The notes beneath the pieces were generated by a model. That model saw only the letters and a program-made list of their open reading frames with translations, was not told the DNA's origin and made no database searches. A stretch of DNA of 64,000 nt from Harmothoe impar (lineage: Eukaryota; Annelida; Polychaeta; Phyllodocida; Polynoidae): the NCBI GenBank assembly GCA_947462335.1, contig OX381705.1:1612001-1676000 (forward strand). The letters run 5' to 3'. The position numbers and the translations under genes are program-made. This document shows positions 42,322-53,615 of the stretch, piece by piece; within the stretch, counting starts at the first letter, position 1, and each line of letters starts with the position of its first letter.

Positions 42322-43153
42322 TAGAGAACATGCGTACAGCGCCATAGGTAGCGAGCACCCAGGCGGTCTCGGCAGCTGACCCCCCGTACTGGTGTCTCAG
42401 CTGCTGGTACACGATGGTGAAGGACAGCGTGAAGCCGGCCAGCAGGAAACACACCAACCAGGCCCCCAGCACCACCAACCAGCTCCAACCTGAGTCTAGG
42501 GAGCTGCTCATGGTGCTACAGCTACCCCCCGAGCTGCTCACCTTCCTACCTCCCCCAGGGCTGCTGCTGTCCTGAGGGGTGTGGGGGAGGTGGGGGCAGG
42601 ACTCTGGGTCCTGACTGTGGGAGGTACCAGCTGGGCTGTCCTGAGGGGTGTGGGGGTGTGTGTGGGGGCAGGACTCTGGGTCCTGTCCCTGGGAGCTGCT
42701 CAGCCCCTCAGGGCAGGTGTGTGAGCAGCTCCCTGCCCCGTGACTACAGCCCTCAGGGTGGTAGCTGCTGCCCCCTGCAGGACTGGTGTCCTCGGTATGG
42801 GGGTAGTCCGGCTCCTGGGAGGCCAGGCCATGGCAGCAAGGCCCCTCCTGCCTCTCCTGCCCCTCATGGTGTTGTGAAAGGTCCTGTCCATGTGGCTGGT
42901 ACTGACAATGTTCTTGCTGTTGCAGCAGTTGTTGTTGTTGGCATTTCTCCAACTGTTGTTGTTGTTGTTGTTGTTGTTGATGTTGTAGCTGGTGATGTAG
43001 CTGCACCCCTCCCTGGCCCTGGTCCCCCTCCTGGCCCTGCCCAGGTGCTGCCCCAGGCTGGGGGCCGGCCTGCCCCGGTTTGTTGTCGGCTGTAGCGGCC
43101 TGGGAGGCGGCAGAGGCCTTACTCCCCGGGCGGGGGCTGGCGTTAGGAGACAT
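42322..43153 (-). CDS. monocarboxylate-transporter-like gene, first visible coding exon
   Basis: It starts at the ATG at 43153 (MSPNASPRPG). The frame is open further upstream to 43324, but the tract there has no family resemblance. The exon ends at a strong donor (GTAAGT, 42321-42316) in phase 1. About 220 residues of Gln/Ser/Pro/His-rich tail come first, including a run of nine Gln and repeated DPESCPH / HTPQDS motifs. Then SGWSWLVVLGAWLVCFLLAG starts membrane segment 1 (about residue 221 onward), followed by SAAETAWVLATYGAVRMFSS, matching the SLC16 pattern of a [D/S]GGWGW-like entry and a SETAW-like loop. The N-terminal tail is far longer than in most family members. The exon joins in frame to 19870-20013 across a 22-kb intron that contains element B. 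Confidence 0.82.
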
Positions 43154-44600
43154 GCCCTGGTGGCAACTGGTGCTGGTGTAAGTGTATGGGTGTAAATAAT
43201 TTGGCTCCAGAAGTGTTAAAAGCGACCTGGCGAGCTGGGCTGTTTCGCAGACGGCCTGGTACAACAACTTAAACGACCTGGCGACTGTTGGACAAATTTG
43301 GCTGTAGTAATAATGGTCTAACAAAACGACTTTGGGACCTAAGGCACCTAATTTCGGCGACTTTCTGACCTCAGGGGGCCCCTCTGCACCCCCAATACTG
43401 TAATATTCTGTGTTTTGTAGCTGTGTGTGTAATATATCCTGGCCGTGTTGATGGCTCCTGATGGGATGCTGGTGGTGTAATTACCTGGGTGTAATGCCCT
43501 CCGTGTTTGGTATCTGTGTGGTTAACCACTGGGGTACCTGCTCCGGTTGGCTCACCTCCAACTGGGCGTCTATAACACCTGCTGCTCCTCATATGCCTAC
43601 TTTCATTATGCAGCCCGATTTGTCTTTTTAATGAATTTTTCCAGATTCCTTCCACTCCCTCTCCTTCACTGGCTCACTCCCCCACGTCCCTCTCCCTTTC
43701 TCTGCTCAAATCTGGCAGCTACTCTGGATGGCCCCTAGTTCTCCTACATGTAGATGTGGATGTGGCTCCTGTGCAGTTACTGTGGGTATGGGACCTGTCC
43801 CCTAGTTCTGCTACATGTGGATGTGGCGCCTGTACCAGTTACTATGGGACTTGTGCTGCAGCCATAGTGCTACTGCTAGTGCTGTACCATCTGGGTAGTA
43901 GAGCTGGGTAAGGGACTAGGTACCACGGGCTATCAGTGGTGCATGCTGTAGGTGCATGGTGTGGCTGTGTATAGATTATAATGATATCACCTGCACTCAC
44001 TCTACTCTACCACTGTATAGTGAGTGCAGTAACTGATCTGACAGCTGTTAGATCTAGCCTCCCATCCTATGCTCTATCACTGTCGGTGCCTACAGGTCTG
44101 TAGTGGCTGATCAGCTGTGATAGACTCCTCTCCTATTTCTGCAGTCAGTTACAGCCTCCCCTCCTGTGTGTGCAGGTCTGTAGAGCTTAGATGTGATCAG
44201 CTGGTAGTGATAGCCTCTCCCTCCTGTACTCTAGCACTGTCCGTCCCTGCTGGTCTGTAGCCACTGATCTGCTGTGGTAGACTCTCCTCCTGTGCTTGCA
44301 TGTGATCAGCTGTTTATAGTTGTTGGGTATGCCCCATGTGGACTACTACTACTACTCCGTCTGTATAACCACGCAGCACGCAGCTGTGTGGGGTGGGTCC
44401 CAGGACACTGAGTGACTGGGGGATGGACTGCAGCCTGCTGCCTGGTTAGATCCTCACTGGGGGCTGTTGTATTAGAGCTGTGTGAGGCCTGGGGGTCATG
44501 TGGGGGTAGAGGGGGGGGGGGGGTGATCACGGAGAGCACGTGGGTAGGTGGTGTGTTATTATACAGTGCTGACATACGCAGTAGTACTCCAGGTCAGAGG
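43154..44600. promoter_or_regulatory. upstream flank of the transporter gene
   Basis: There is no TATA box that I can place with confidence. 43180-43390 contains gcgacctggcgag / gcgactttctgacctcaggg elements also seen in element B near 31450-31540. 44040-44310 holds a degenerate repeat of about 70 bp (ctgatcagctgtgatagactc / gcaggtctgtag). The promoter or 5' UTR of the transporter should lie here, but I cannot position it. Confidence 0.35.
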
Positions 44601-44604
44601 TCAC

Positions 44605-45501
44605 TGAACTCTCTCTCTTTCTCTCTCTCAACCACTTTCTCTTCGTCCCTCCCTCCCTCCCTGCCATCCATCCATCCGTCCTTCTCTCCCTCCCTCCTTC
44701 TCTCCCTCCCTCTCTCTGTCCCTCCTCACTCCTTTCTGCCCTCCATCCATATGTCAATCCATACATCCTTCCATACATCCGTCCCTCGCTCCATCCCTTG
44801 CTCCATCCCTCGCTCCGTCCCTCCCTCCATCCCTACCCCTGTCCCTCCCTCCGTCCCTCCATCCATCCCTTCATCCCTTCATCCCTCCCTCCCTCCGTCC
44901 CTCCGTCCCTCCGTCCCTCCATCCATCCCTTCATCCCTTCATCCCTCCCTCCCTCGGTCCGTCCGTCCCTCCCTCCGTCCCTCCCTCCGTCCCTCCCTCC
45001 GTCCCTCCCTCCGTCCCTCCCTCCGTCCCTCCCTCCGTCCCTCCCTCCGTCCCTCCCTCCGTCCCTCCCTCCGTCCCTCCCTCCGTCCCTCCCTCCGTCC
45101 CTCCCTCCGTCCCTCCCTCTGTCCCTCCCTCCGTCCCTCCCTTCCCCCCTGCCTCTGTCCCTCCGTCCCTCCCTTCCTCACTCACTCCCTCCCTCCCTCC
45201 CTCCGCCCCTCCCTCCCTCCCTCCGTCCGTCCCTCCCTCCGTCCCTCCGTCCCTCCGTCCCTTCATCCCTCCCTCCCTCCCCCTCCCTACGCCCCTGCCT
45301 CCCTCCCTCACTCTCTGTCCCACCCTCTGTCCCTCCATCCCTTCCTCCGTACCTCCCTCTGTCCCTCTGCCCCTCCCCCTCCCTCCGTCCCTCCCTCTGT
45401 TCCTCTGTCCCTCCCTCCATGCCATTCTCTCTCCTGCCCCCCTCAGTGCCTCCGCCCCTTTCCCCTATCACTCCCCCTCTCTTTCTCTCTTTCTCTCTCT
45501 T

Positions 45502-45598
<97 letters not shown>

Positions 45599-45612
45599 CT
45601 CTCTGTCTGTCC
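44605..45612. repeat. 1-kb pyrimidine satellite (ccctccctccgt)n then (ctctttct)n
   Basis: Long strand-asymmetric CT tract: ccgtccctccct units at 44950-45150, mixed units to 45470, then ct/ctttct to 45594. It yields overlapping PSLPPSLR and EGGTEGG ORFs of up to 404 aa on both strands, all repeat translations. It ends directly at the left end of element C and may adopt triplex (H-DNA) structure. Confidence 0.95.
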
Positions 45613-45625
45613 TCAGTTATGTATG

Positions 45626-46170
45626 AGTAGTATAGTATGTATCGGAACGGGACTATAGTTAACTACTGTTTATTACTCAATCGACCTGCAGCCAATCAGA
45701 AGCCTCCATTTGACCGGAAGTGACGTCACATGCCCATATAAGGGCATACCGGAAGTGACGTCACGTGACCTTGACCTAGTTAGAGGTCAAGGTCATGACT
45801 CAGCCAATCAGAGGCTTCCATTTGACCGGAAGTGACGTCACACGCCCATATAAGGGCATACCGAAAGTGACGTCATGTGACCTTCACATGTCCATATAAG
45901 GGCATACCGGAAGTGACGTCACGTGACCTTGACTTAGTTAGAGGCTTCTGATTGGCTGGTACACCGGAAGTGACCCATTATGCAAATGAGGGGACTACTT
46001 CTGGTCAAATGGAGACCTCTGATTGGTTGGGTCATGAAGAAATGTGTCTCTTAATTTAATTTTGTTTAGGAAGTGATCGACTTTAGGATCATGTGACCGG
46101 AAGCGACCTGATGAGTCACGTGACTAGAAGTGACGACGACACATGCCTTGATTAGGCGATCAGCAGCGAC
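45626..46170. repeat. left terminal repeat of element C with CArG, CRE and ETS sites
   Basis: Only the outer 80 bp or so matches the other arm closely. Inside are repeats of ccggaagtgacgtcac (ETS plus CRE) and three exact CCATATAAGG motifs (45734, 45846, 45892), the SRF CArG consensus, plus tgaccttgac(c/t)tagtt. The right arm (54357-54768) is of the A type without CArG, so the arms of this element do not match. Confidence 0.8.
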
Positions 46171-46877
46171 CGGAGGAAGTGTCACTTTAAGAGGACACGC
46201 TAGTTAATTGTTATAATTTTTTTTACTTACTAATAAAAGAAGACGTATGAAAATAAAACACAACAATAATTTTATTTATTTTTTTATTTTATTTTTTTTC
46301 AATTCTAATAAACACGCTATTTTTGAAAAGATGCGCTCAATCAATCAATAACACACTTTTTTTTTCATATTTTAAAGGACTCGTTGTCACACCGTTAGAA
46401 TGCACGCGACGCTTATAATACAAGTAGCGCACGTCATCTTTCTCTATGGTGTAAGTGTCCATTTTTGGTTCGTACCACTTTGAAATTTCTATTTACCGCA
46501 AGGAGAGTTTTTCGTTTTCGAAAACATCTAAGAAGACGACTGGTTCTTTAGGGTTTTGTTACTTCTGTACACTTTTTGCACGCTATCTTTTTTTTTGGGA
46601 TTTTCTTTCACCGGTGCCGCTGACTCGATCGTAGCAAATGTAAGTCTTAGGGTTGAGACTTAGGATCCCGTCACCTTCTCACGCCGCTTTCATAAGCTCC
46701 GAAGTTCTCAGATCGTGAAGGTAACGTCTTTCACAACATCCTCCGGGCGGCGGACACCATTTTCACACTTTTTTTCCGTTTTTATCTTCACGTAAAGCTC
46801 TAAGTGATCGTCACACACCGATGTCGGAATCCGCTTTCGTTTCTTTCTGAAGTATGTCTCTCTCAGGCGAGGTTTGA

Positions 46878-47288
46878 CTACACAGAGGCAAATATCAGAG
46901 GCACCCAATAGCGCTAATTCTACTCTCAGACAAAGGTCAGGCACTGCTGGACTATAATAGATGGGTCAAGGGCTATTCTAGTGAGGGTCAGGCTACGCCG
47001 GACATTCAATAACAAGCCGTAGTTTGGCAAACTTGCTTGAAAGTCTGACCATGCGGGATCCTCATGCCATAGTCTGGCAATGCTGAACTCTTGGGAGAGT
47101 ATGCTGGACTCTTGCTGGCCAGACTTTCAAGCAAATTTGCCAAAGTCCAGCTTGTTATTGAATGTCCGGCGTAGCCTGACCCTCAGTAGAATAGTCCTTG
47201 ACCCATCTATTATAGTCCAGCAGCGCCTGACCCTTGTATGAGAGTAGTATTGGCGACATTGGCCGACTCTGATATTTACCCGTGTGTA
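46878..47288. mobile_element. TA-flanked foldback MITE inserted in the element C polymerase remnant
   Basis: Left arm cacagaggcaaatatcagag, right arm ctctgatatttacccgtgtg, with long inner pairing (gacccatctattatagtcca and its inverse; cggacattcaataacaagc). TA at both borders suggests a Tc1/mariner-type duplication. Confidence 0.75.
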
Positions 47289-47564
47289 CGGTGGGAGGAG
47301 GGGGTTCACAGCCACAGCTTGCGCTTATAGAGCGCTACTAGCGGAGGTCTGGATGAGGAGACTACGGCGTTTGTCTTAAAAAAAAATAGCCATGGCACAT
47401 GTCGATGTCGCTTAATTATGCTCATATCTCATGGCGATTTTAAGAATTGCTCATGTCACCTGTCACTATGTTTTTCAAGCTTCATGTCAAATGTCACTAG
47501 GTCTCATGTCGAATGTCGATGCTAAGAAACAGACATGACGTCATCTCGAATTTAGCGGTCTACA

Positions 47565-47930
47565 CTACCGCTGCTGCTGCTGCTGCTGCTTGTGCAGCTC
47601 GTGCAGCTGTTGCAGCTGCTGACAGCTGCAGCTGCTGTAGTTGCTGACGCTGTCACGGATGCTGTTGACAGATGCTGCTGCTTGTGCTGCTCGTGCAGCC
47701 GCTGCTGCGGCTGCTGACGTTGTCACGGATTCCGCTGACAGATGCTACTGCTTGGGCTGCTTGCGCTGCTCGTGCAGCTGCTGCAGCTGCTGACGATGTC
47801 ACGGATACTGTTGACAGATGTGGCTGCTTGTGCTGCTTGTGCAGCTGCTGCTGCTGCTGACGATGTCACGGATGCTGCTGACAGATGCTGCTGCTTGTGC
47901 TGCACGAGACTGAGTAGCCGCTATTACTAA
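47565..47930 (-). repeat. GCT-rich decayed repeat, possible remnant of an Ala-rich gene
   Basis: About five units of roughly 63 bp containing gctgacgatgtcacggatgc and tgctgctcgtgcagctgctg. On the plus strand, short frames read AACAARAAAAAADDVTD, similar in style to the element B Ala-rich protein, but frameshifts and a stop break it. 47289-47560 before it contains the catgtcgattttaag repeat family. Confidence 0.5.
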
Positions 47931-47964
47931 TGCTACTAATACTAGTATGAGAAAATACATTTAG

Positions 47965-48810
47965 TCAGTTGATTAAATCAAGGAGGTTTTCTGACTTCAG
48001 TGGATCGTTTAGCCATCGGCCACGGGCAAAACTTGAAACCATTTTATACATGGGACAATTGGCAGAGTCGAAACGTGTTGGTACGATGGGGTTGATCATG
48101 TTCATCATCAGTTCAGGCAAAGGAAGTGTGTCGACAGCACGCGAAAACTTCATGTCTGAATGTTTCAACACAAGACTTTTTATCACACTCACACAGCTGC
48201 TTTGAAGAGTGAATCCTTGACCAAACTTTTCCAACACAGCTTTGGCCTCTTTCTGTGCAGTAAGGGATCTCTCTTTCGGGTTCATCTCAGTGCTGTCTAG
48301 CATGTCCTCAAAGTCTTTAACATAATGTTCCAACGGGCTACAAATGATGGACTCCAGATCATCGTCCGCATATGTCGTCTCCTCGCACCATATTGTGTCT
48401 TCGCCTGTTTCGAATTCCGTCATTTTCTTGACAATCTCCTCCTGAGTGCCTTGCATATATCGAAGCTCCTTCAAGGAGTTGATAACTTGTATGGCGAAGA
48501 CTGACAAACTTGAAGGAATTTCACCACAGTCAGGCCAAGTATACGGAGCTAAGAAAAATAGCTCTAACAAAATCTTCTCCCTCTGTCCAAATGAAACTAC
48601 TGTTCCGATGAAGTTGAAGCATGCTTCTATCCATTGCTCCTTGGTGACGTCCTTCCAATGTTTCTTTACCTCACATGCATCATAGGGCACTGTTTCTCTT
48701 CTTGCTTCAAGTGGGAGTTGCTTTTTCTTTCTTGGACTCATTTCGAGAGGGTTTCGATGCTCTGTAGCGTCAACACTTTCATAAATAAAGAAAATAGCAG
48801 AACTAATCAT
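47965..48810 (-). CDS. uncharacterised 281-aa protein, cargo of element C
   Basis: An uninterrupted ORF starting at the ATG at 48810; a second Met, in MSPRKKKQLP at 48741, could be the true start. I do not recognise the family. The sequence is soluble and mostly helical, acidic in the middle (ADDDLESIICSPLEHYVKD), has a basic N-terminal cluster RKKKQ that could be a nuclear signal, and scattered Trp (HWKDVTKEQWIEACFNF) and Cys. No membrane segment or zinc motif. Codon use is not repeat-like, and the frame is intact although the polymerase around it is ruined, so it may be a later capture or still under selection. It has no counterpart in A or B. The flanks 48811-49096 show no feature. Confidence 0.6.
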   Translation of the reverse strand: MISSAIFFIYESVDATEHRNPLEMSPRKKKQLPLEARRETVPYDACEVKKHWKDVTKEQWIEACFNFIGTVVSFGQREKILLELFFLAPYTWPDCGEIPSSLSVFAIQVINSLKELRYMQGTQEEIVKKMTEFETGEDTIWCEETTYADDDLESIICSPLEHYVKDFEDMLDSTEMNPKERSLTAQKEAKAVLEKFGQGFTLQSSCVSVIKSLVLKHSDMKFSRAVDTLPLPELMMNMINPIVPTRFDSANCPMYKMVSSFARGRWLNDPLKSENLLDLIN

Positions 48811-51151
48811 CGTAACGTGCTGAGCGAGCGTAGAGTGGACGATGCTACGAAGATGAAGGGCGGGTGGAGAAAGTGTGACTGGTGAGAGCGGCGTTTCACT
48901 CCTTATGTACCCTGTCCTAGATAAGCCTCTTAAACGGCTGAAAAGACTCTCTCAGTACAGAGCTTCTACCGCAGGTGGGTTTAGACTTAAGCAGCTTAGT
49001 TCACACACGTGTCTGTTAGAAAAAGCTACTTGCACACCTGCCTTCCCTTTTCACTAGTATTCACCCTCTGCCGACTTATAAGACACCTATACACTCCTTC
49101 TCGTGAAATCTATGGAAGATGATGGAAGGACCACTGACTAGATTTTCTTTGATCAGAGCGTGGAGGACGGCGTCGAACGGAGGGAACGTTGTGAACACAG
49201 CTTATAGGTTTTTGGAAGAGGACCTGTAAAGTCAAACTGGCGAGAGACATCTCGTCTTTCAACATGACAATGCTGCTATCTTGGAAAAAATTAGCGTGAT
49301 TTTTTCAAAAGCTTCTATGAAAGGTTTGACGTCTTCATAGTTGTAGTGGATCAAGTAATCTCTCATAGTTTGCTTCTTCTTGTCATACTAAACTTTCTGA
49401 CATGTGGCGTAGTCGGATTTCGACCATTTTGACGCCCGTCAGTTCGCTGTCAAAAGCCGATCTCGGTGGCAGGGTTCTGTTTACTAGTTTCTTGGTATAC
49501 GTCATCCATTCGTAAGGAAAGCAACCTTTCTCTTCGTTTCTGGTGAAAGCTCGCAAATAATTCGCGTAGCTGTAACCAAGTGCCAAATAGTTGACTACTA
49601 CGTCCAAGAAAACTGTGTGTAAACCGTCAAGTATTGATTGCTTCTCTTTATGACGCTGAATTGTTGGTTTCTTCGGTCTCCGGAGGCAAAGAACGAGTGA
49701 AGGCGTATTTTTGATCAGGTTCAAGTCGTAACGCTCTGAGTTGAAGCCTACGACTGGAGCTTGACGGATGTATCTCAGAAGCCGCTTCTTCAGTTGAACT
49801 AACGGTTGTCTGGTGTGAGCTGCAGCGAAGCCGCCTGGAGAAGGGGTGAATGTCGCTTCCTCTAGCAGGAGAGCTACACCTATCGCCACATGTAACTTCG
49901 CTAACGTTGGTCGGTAAACTTCTAGCACAGCTTTCTCGATGACTTTGGCGTTCTCGTTTATGTGATTTTAAACTCGGTCTAACAAGGGGTCGGAATCTGC
50001 GTCGGATTCTCTGACGTACACTGCCCCTCCTACCCCGGAAAGTCGTATGCGACGCTAGCCGACAAAGGGACGTGATCCCACAGCAGGGACACGTGTTCGG
50101 TCGACGGTCATCTGCACGGTCTGAAGAAAGCCTCGAAATCGAAGGTAATGTTGTAAGGGTAGATTCTGGAATGTCCGTCGGGAGGAAAAGTTTCACGTGT
50201 GGCAGCGGGACAGAACTGACGTAACAAATTTGAAGCGCGCTTGCTGGTGTTGTATAAGTGAAAGGAAATGTGGCGGAAGACGCAGAGGTTGTCCTTGTTG
50301 GGAAAATCTAACACACGGCTTCTCTTTCCAACTCGACCGTCCTGACTGTTCCTACCGCCTATGGGAAAACCCCCCGGTCCCATGTAAACGCAAATGTTCA
50401 AAATTAGTAGGAAAAAGAGCGCACCGCTTGGTGTCAGAGTCGCAAAGTTTCCGTACTTCCTCGCAAGCGACGGTGTTTTCCATGTTTGAGAGGAGCTCTT
50501 CTAAAGTTTCTGAATTAGTTATAGTAGGGAGCGGTTGTAATGAGAGTTGCGTTGTTCTGGGAGACGTGAAAGTAGCGCAGTATGCTCTTGTCTTCTCTGT
50601 GTTGTAAGAGTAAGCCTACCGAGAAACCCACTTTTATCATTGTGTGAAGCAGATTGCGACGCATAGTATCTACAGCGTCACTCAACTCGCAGGTTGGTAG
50701 TTTGACGTTTGTTACACTCACGCGAGTCCCGTGCATCCTGACACTCGTTCGTATTGCAGGCCAATTCGCCGTGAACGTTTCCTCACCGTTCGGTACAGCG
50801 CATGTACGTAGAGGGATAGTCACCTCGTCCAGAGATTCGCGTCGACAGGTGATCTTTTCAGCAATCGACATCGCCGCATAGAGGGCAAAACTTAGGTATT
50901 GTTCTTCATTTTTCTACGGGTCACTCGTGATTGTACGGTCTTTTAAAAATTTTGAAACACTTTTCGCAAACGTCCTGCGTCATGTTTTTCTTTTTTTTTG
51001 TTTTTTCACTTATTTACCAATTATTAAAAAAAATAAACGTTATTTATCACTTCGAATACTAGACGCCTCTTACCACACGATACTATTAGCATAGTGAAAG
51101 GCGACTGTAGTCTAGGATCGAATTCAACAGATGTCCATCTTACTGCAGGGA

Positions 51152-51756
51152 TCAGACGAGAGTGGTCAACACTGGAGTGTCACAGCTCACTTTTATGTCT
51201 TTGGGTACAGCTGCATACAACCCTTGAACATACATTGCGACGTCGCTGCGACCCATGTCGTCTTGCAACACTTTCATCAGAGCCATAGGCTCAGACGTCT
51301 CGTTGTACTTCCAAGCTCTCAGCACTTCATAGACAGGGTTCTTCACAGTCCTGTCAGAAGGCACAGGTTGAGAGATGAAAGCTACTTCATGAGAAGTCAA
51401 CCCTAAGTAGATCCCTATGGTCTTCCAGTCTCTAGGGCAGCTAAAAGAGAGAAATATTTCTGCACTTTCCACTCCATGTCTCCACTCTCTAAGCCATCCC
51501 ACATGTCATGCTTGTCCATGTACTCACGTGAGAATTTGATGAGGTCCATACGGTAAGATTCTTCCAAGGCGGCGGCTAGGTCCTTCCACCTAGTAGTACA
51601 ACTTTTCTGGTACCAAGTAGTGAACATTTCTCTAGCTTGAGTTATGACACTTGTCTCACAACTGAGATATCCCATATCCTTCAAGTTCACTTCAAGGTAT
51701 GAACCTAATCGTATGTAATCTGATGTCGGCAACTTACTACTTATTTTCAGTAGCAT
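51152..51756 (-). pseudogene. frameshifted tandem death-domain gene of element C
   Basis: Two overlapping ORFs (51756-51415 and 51502-51152) each carry one death-domain-like unit. The first reads LPTSDYIRLGSYLEVNLKDM, then REMFTTWYQ and RWKDLAAALEES. The second reads RDWKTIGIYLGLTSHEVAFI, then VYEVLRAWKYN and MKVLQDDMGRSDVAMYV. The helix and Trp pattern matches A's plus-strand protein, but the sequences are very diverged and the gene is on the opposite strand, directly after the Ser/Ala-rich gene. The change of frame falls near 51430; an acceptor-like tctctcttttag lies there, so an intron is a lesser possibility. The first ATG overlaps the end of the upstream ORF by 20 bases. Confidence 0.65.
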
Positions 51757-52195
51757 CTGACAAGTATCCTAACGGCTCTGCTTTGAAGTATGATGATACA
51801 GGTACTACTGCAGCAGAACCAATAACAGGAGCAGCGTCTGCGCTGGTATCAGACGACTCGTTGTCGGAACAGGGCAACCACACGACTTCGTAAGGTGGTG
51901 GTGAGGGCAGTCGCCACGGACCGGACGCGCTACCAGTGGAAATGAGGTCGAAAAACGGACTGTGCGCCCGTAACCCTTCGGGTTCCTCGTACGCCTCGTC
52001 GTCAGCGTCGTTCTCTGTCTCACCCTGTTGCTTTAGGGCATGTATGTCTACTACGCGCTGCTGGGGCTGAGTGTCCGAATAGCTGTAAGTCTCAGCGCGA
52101 GCGGCGTTGATGGCGTCGGTTGATGTAGCGGTGGAGAGGTTCTGTGCAACGTGCTGCGTGTCAGTACTAGTAGCGGCAGTCGCAGCAAGAGGTGT

Positions 52196-52242
<47 letters not shown>

Positions 52243-52352
52243 GCGCAGCGCTAGCAGGTGCAGCAGTAGCAGGCGCAGCAGTAGCAGGCACAGCAGCAGC
52301 AGGCGCAGCAGCCTCAGCAGGCGCAGCAGTAACAGGCGCAGCAGTAGCAGGC

Positions 52353-52383
<31 letters not shown>

Positions 52384-52693
52384 CAGCAGCACTAGCAGCA
52401 CGAGGATCACCAGCAGCCGCAGCAGGCGCAGCAGTAGCAGCAGCAGCGTGCTTAGCAGCAACAACCGTCGCGAGTGTAACAACGTCGCTACCACGACGAC
52501 TACTACTACCACTACTACTGCTGCGTGCGCTCGCTACAGCGGGAGGGTGATAAGACCAAGCGGTTGCGGCGGTAGTCTCAATTTCAGTAGCAAGAGGAGA
52601 CGCTGACGGTAAACGATCACCGTTCTGCGTACTCTTCTTGTTCTTGAACTCGATTAGATCCTTGGACGACACTAGTTGTTGTGTTTTGCTCAT
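51737..52693 (-). CDS. Ser/Ala-rich protein of element C, without PC4-like domains
   Basis: 318 aa from the ATG at 52693, in the same ACCACCATGAG context as A. The first roughly 290 residues are collinear with A's 535-aa protein: basic start, short Ser tract, long Ala/Pro tract with DPRAAS inserted, QQQ-acidic region, and SGPWRLPSPPPYE. After APVIGSAA the sequences part: A goes on to the nuclear signal and two PC4-like domains, while C ends SDATENK and is followed by death-domain ORFs. The gene is open, with its TATA box at 52752-52760. The function is likely altered by the C-terminal change. Confidence 0.7.
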
Positions 52694-52751
52694 GGTGGTG
52701 ACTGTAGAGAGCAGCAAAAGACTGAGTGAGTGAATGGGTGTTTCCAGCCCC

Positions 52752-52760
52752 CTTATATAC
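52752..52760 (-). promoter_or_regulatory. TATA box of the element C Ser/Ala-rich gene
   Basis: GTATATAAG with the same flanks and spacing as in A (8596-8604). Confidence 0.6.
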
Positions 52761-53600
52761 TCCTTCTCGCTTCTAGAGCTAAGCTACTTACGGCTCTGTT
52801 CAGCTGCCGCCGGCTGACCGGCGGCCATTCACAAAGAGAAACAAAAAGACATAAGGCATGACGTTTTCAGCTGGAGCCCTTTCCCCCTCCCCTTTGAGAG
52901 ATCGACTGACATGAGCTAAGCTACTTACTGCCTTGTTCAGCAATTCAACGTGCGTTAGCTGTATAAAGGATTAAGCAGTTGCTGCCGCCGGCTGACCGGC
53001 GGACATTCACAAAGAGAAACAAAAGACATAAGTCATGACGTTTTCAGCTGGATCTCTTTCCCCCTTTTTTTGAGAGATCGACTGCCATGAGCGGGCGGTG
53101 TACCGACTGTGCTAATTCAACGCGCATTAGCTGTATAAAGGATTAAGCAGTCATGAGCTTAGAGTGTGTATACAAAAAACTACAGGAGGCGTGTAGTGTG
53201 AAGCAGGACCCCCTAAGACGGGTGTGTCTGTCTGTGAGTAGAGTCGTGTGCATGTGGTGAGCGACTTAAGTGTAAAACAAAAAAAAATCACCGCCTCCTG
53301 CCGTGGTGAGTAGACCGGCCGGCGGCGACCGGCTAGTTCAATAGGGGTGACAGCTGACTAAGGCTGTGCATGAAAATCCGATTTTCACCTGACCTCTGAC
53401 GTTTGTTACAATGAATGCCAAAGGGGGAGAGAGTCGTCCTCAGGTAGGGGGTAGGAGGTAAGGCTAATGGATAAGGAAAAAACACCATTTTCAGCTGGCC
53501 ACCACAGATGGCGATGACATACCCCTCGTCATCTAAGCTCTTAAGAAGCTCTTACGGAGCGGAGCGGCTGCTGGACAGCTGGGGTGCTGTTGGAAATAGG
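52761..53600. promoter_or_regulatory. control region of element C, homologous to A 8605-9470
   Basis: It keeps the repeated gcatgacgttttcagctgga blocks, the gccggctgaccggc inverted runs, ctgtataaagg motifs and the gtatacaaaaaactacagga block. No ORF of note. Confidence 0.6.
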
Positions 53601-53615
53601 ATTAAACTCCCTCTG

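Larger units (their letters stand above)
46378..50983 (-). pseudogene. broken family-B DNA polymerase of element C
   Basis: Fragments align in order with A's polymerase: the N terminus at 50195-50983, the exonuclease part at about 49097-50185, and the C-terminal part at 46378-46877. About 400 bp (A 5550-5950) is missing near 50187. The stretch equal to A 3124-4451, which carries polymerase motifs A, B and C and the Vsr-like motif, is absent and replaced by 46878-49096. Several frameshifts split the rest (ORFs 50515-50871, 50108-50401, 49383-49928, 46708-46944). It cannot encode an active enzyme. Confidence 0.9.

Noticed and set aside
44412..45658. ORFs of 404, 286 and 164 aa rich in PSLPPS or EGGTEGG
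   Set aside because: Translations of the CT-rich satellite in several frames on both strands; no unique sequence.
52051..52606. Overlapping Leu-, Ala- and Ser-rich ORFs in element C
   Set aside because: Same shadow effect over the Ala tract of the 318-aa gene.
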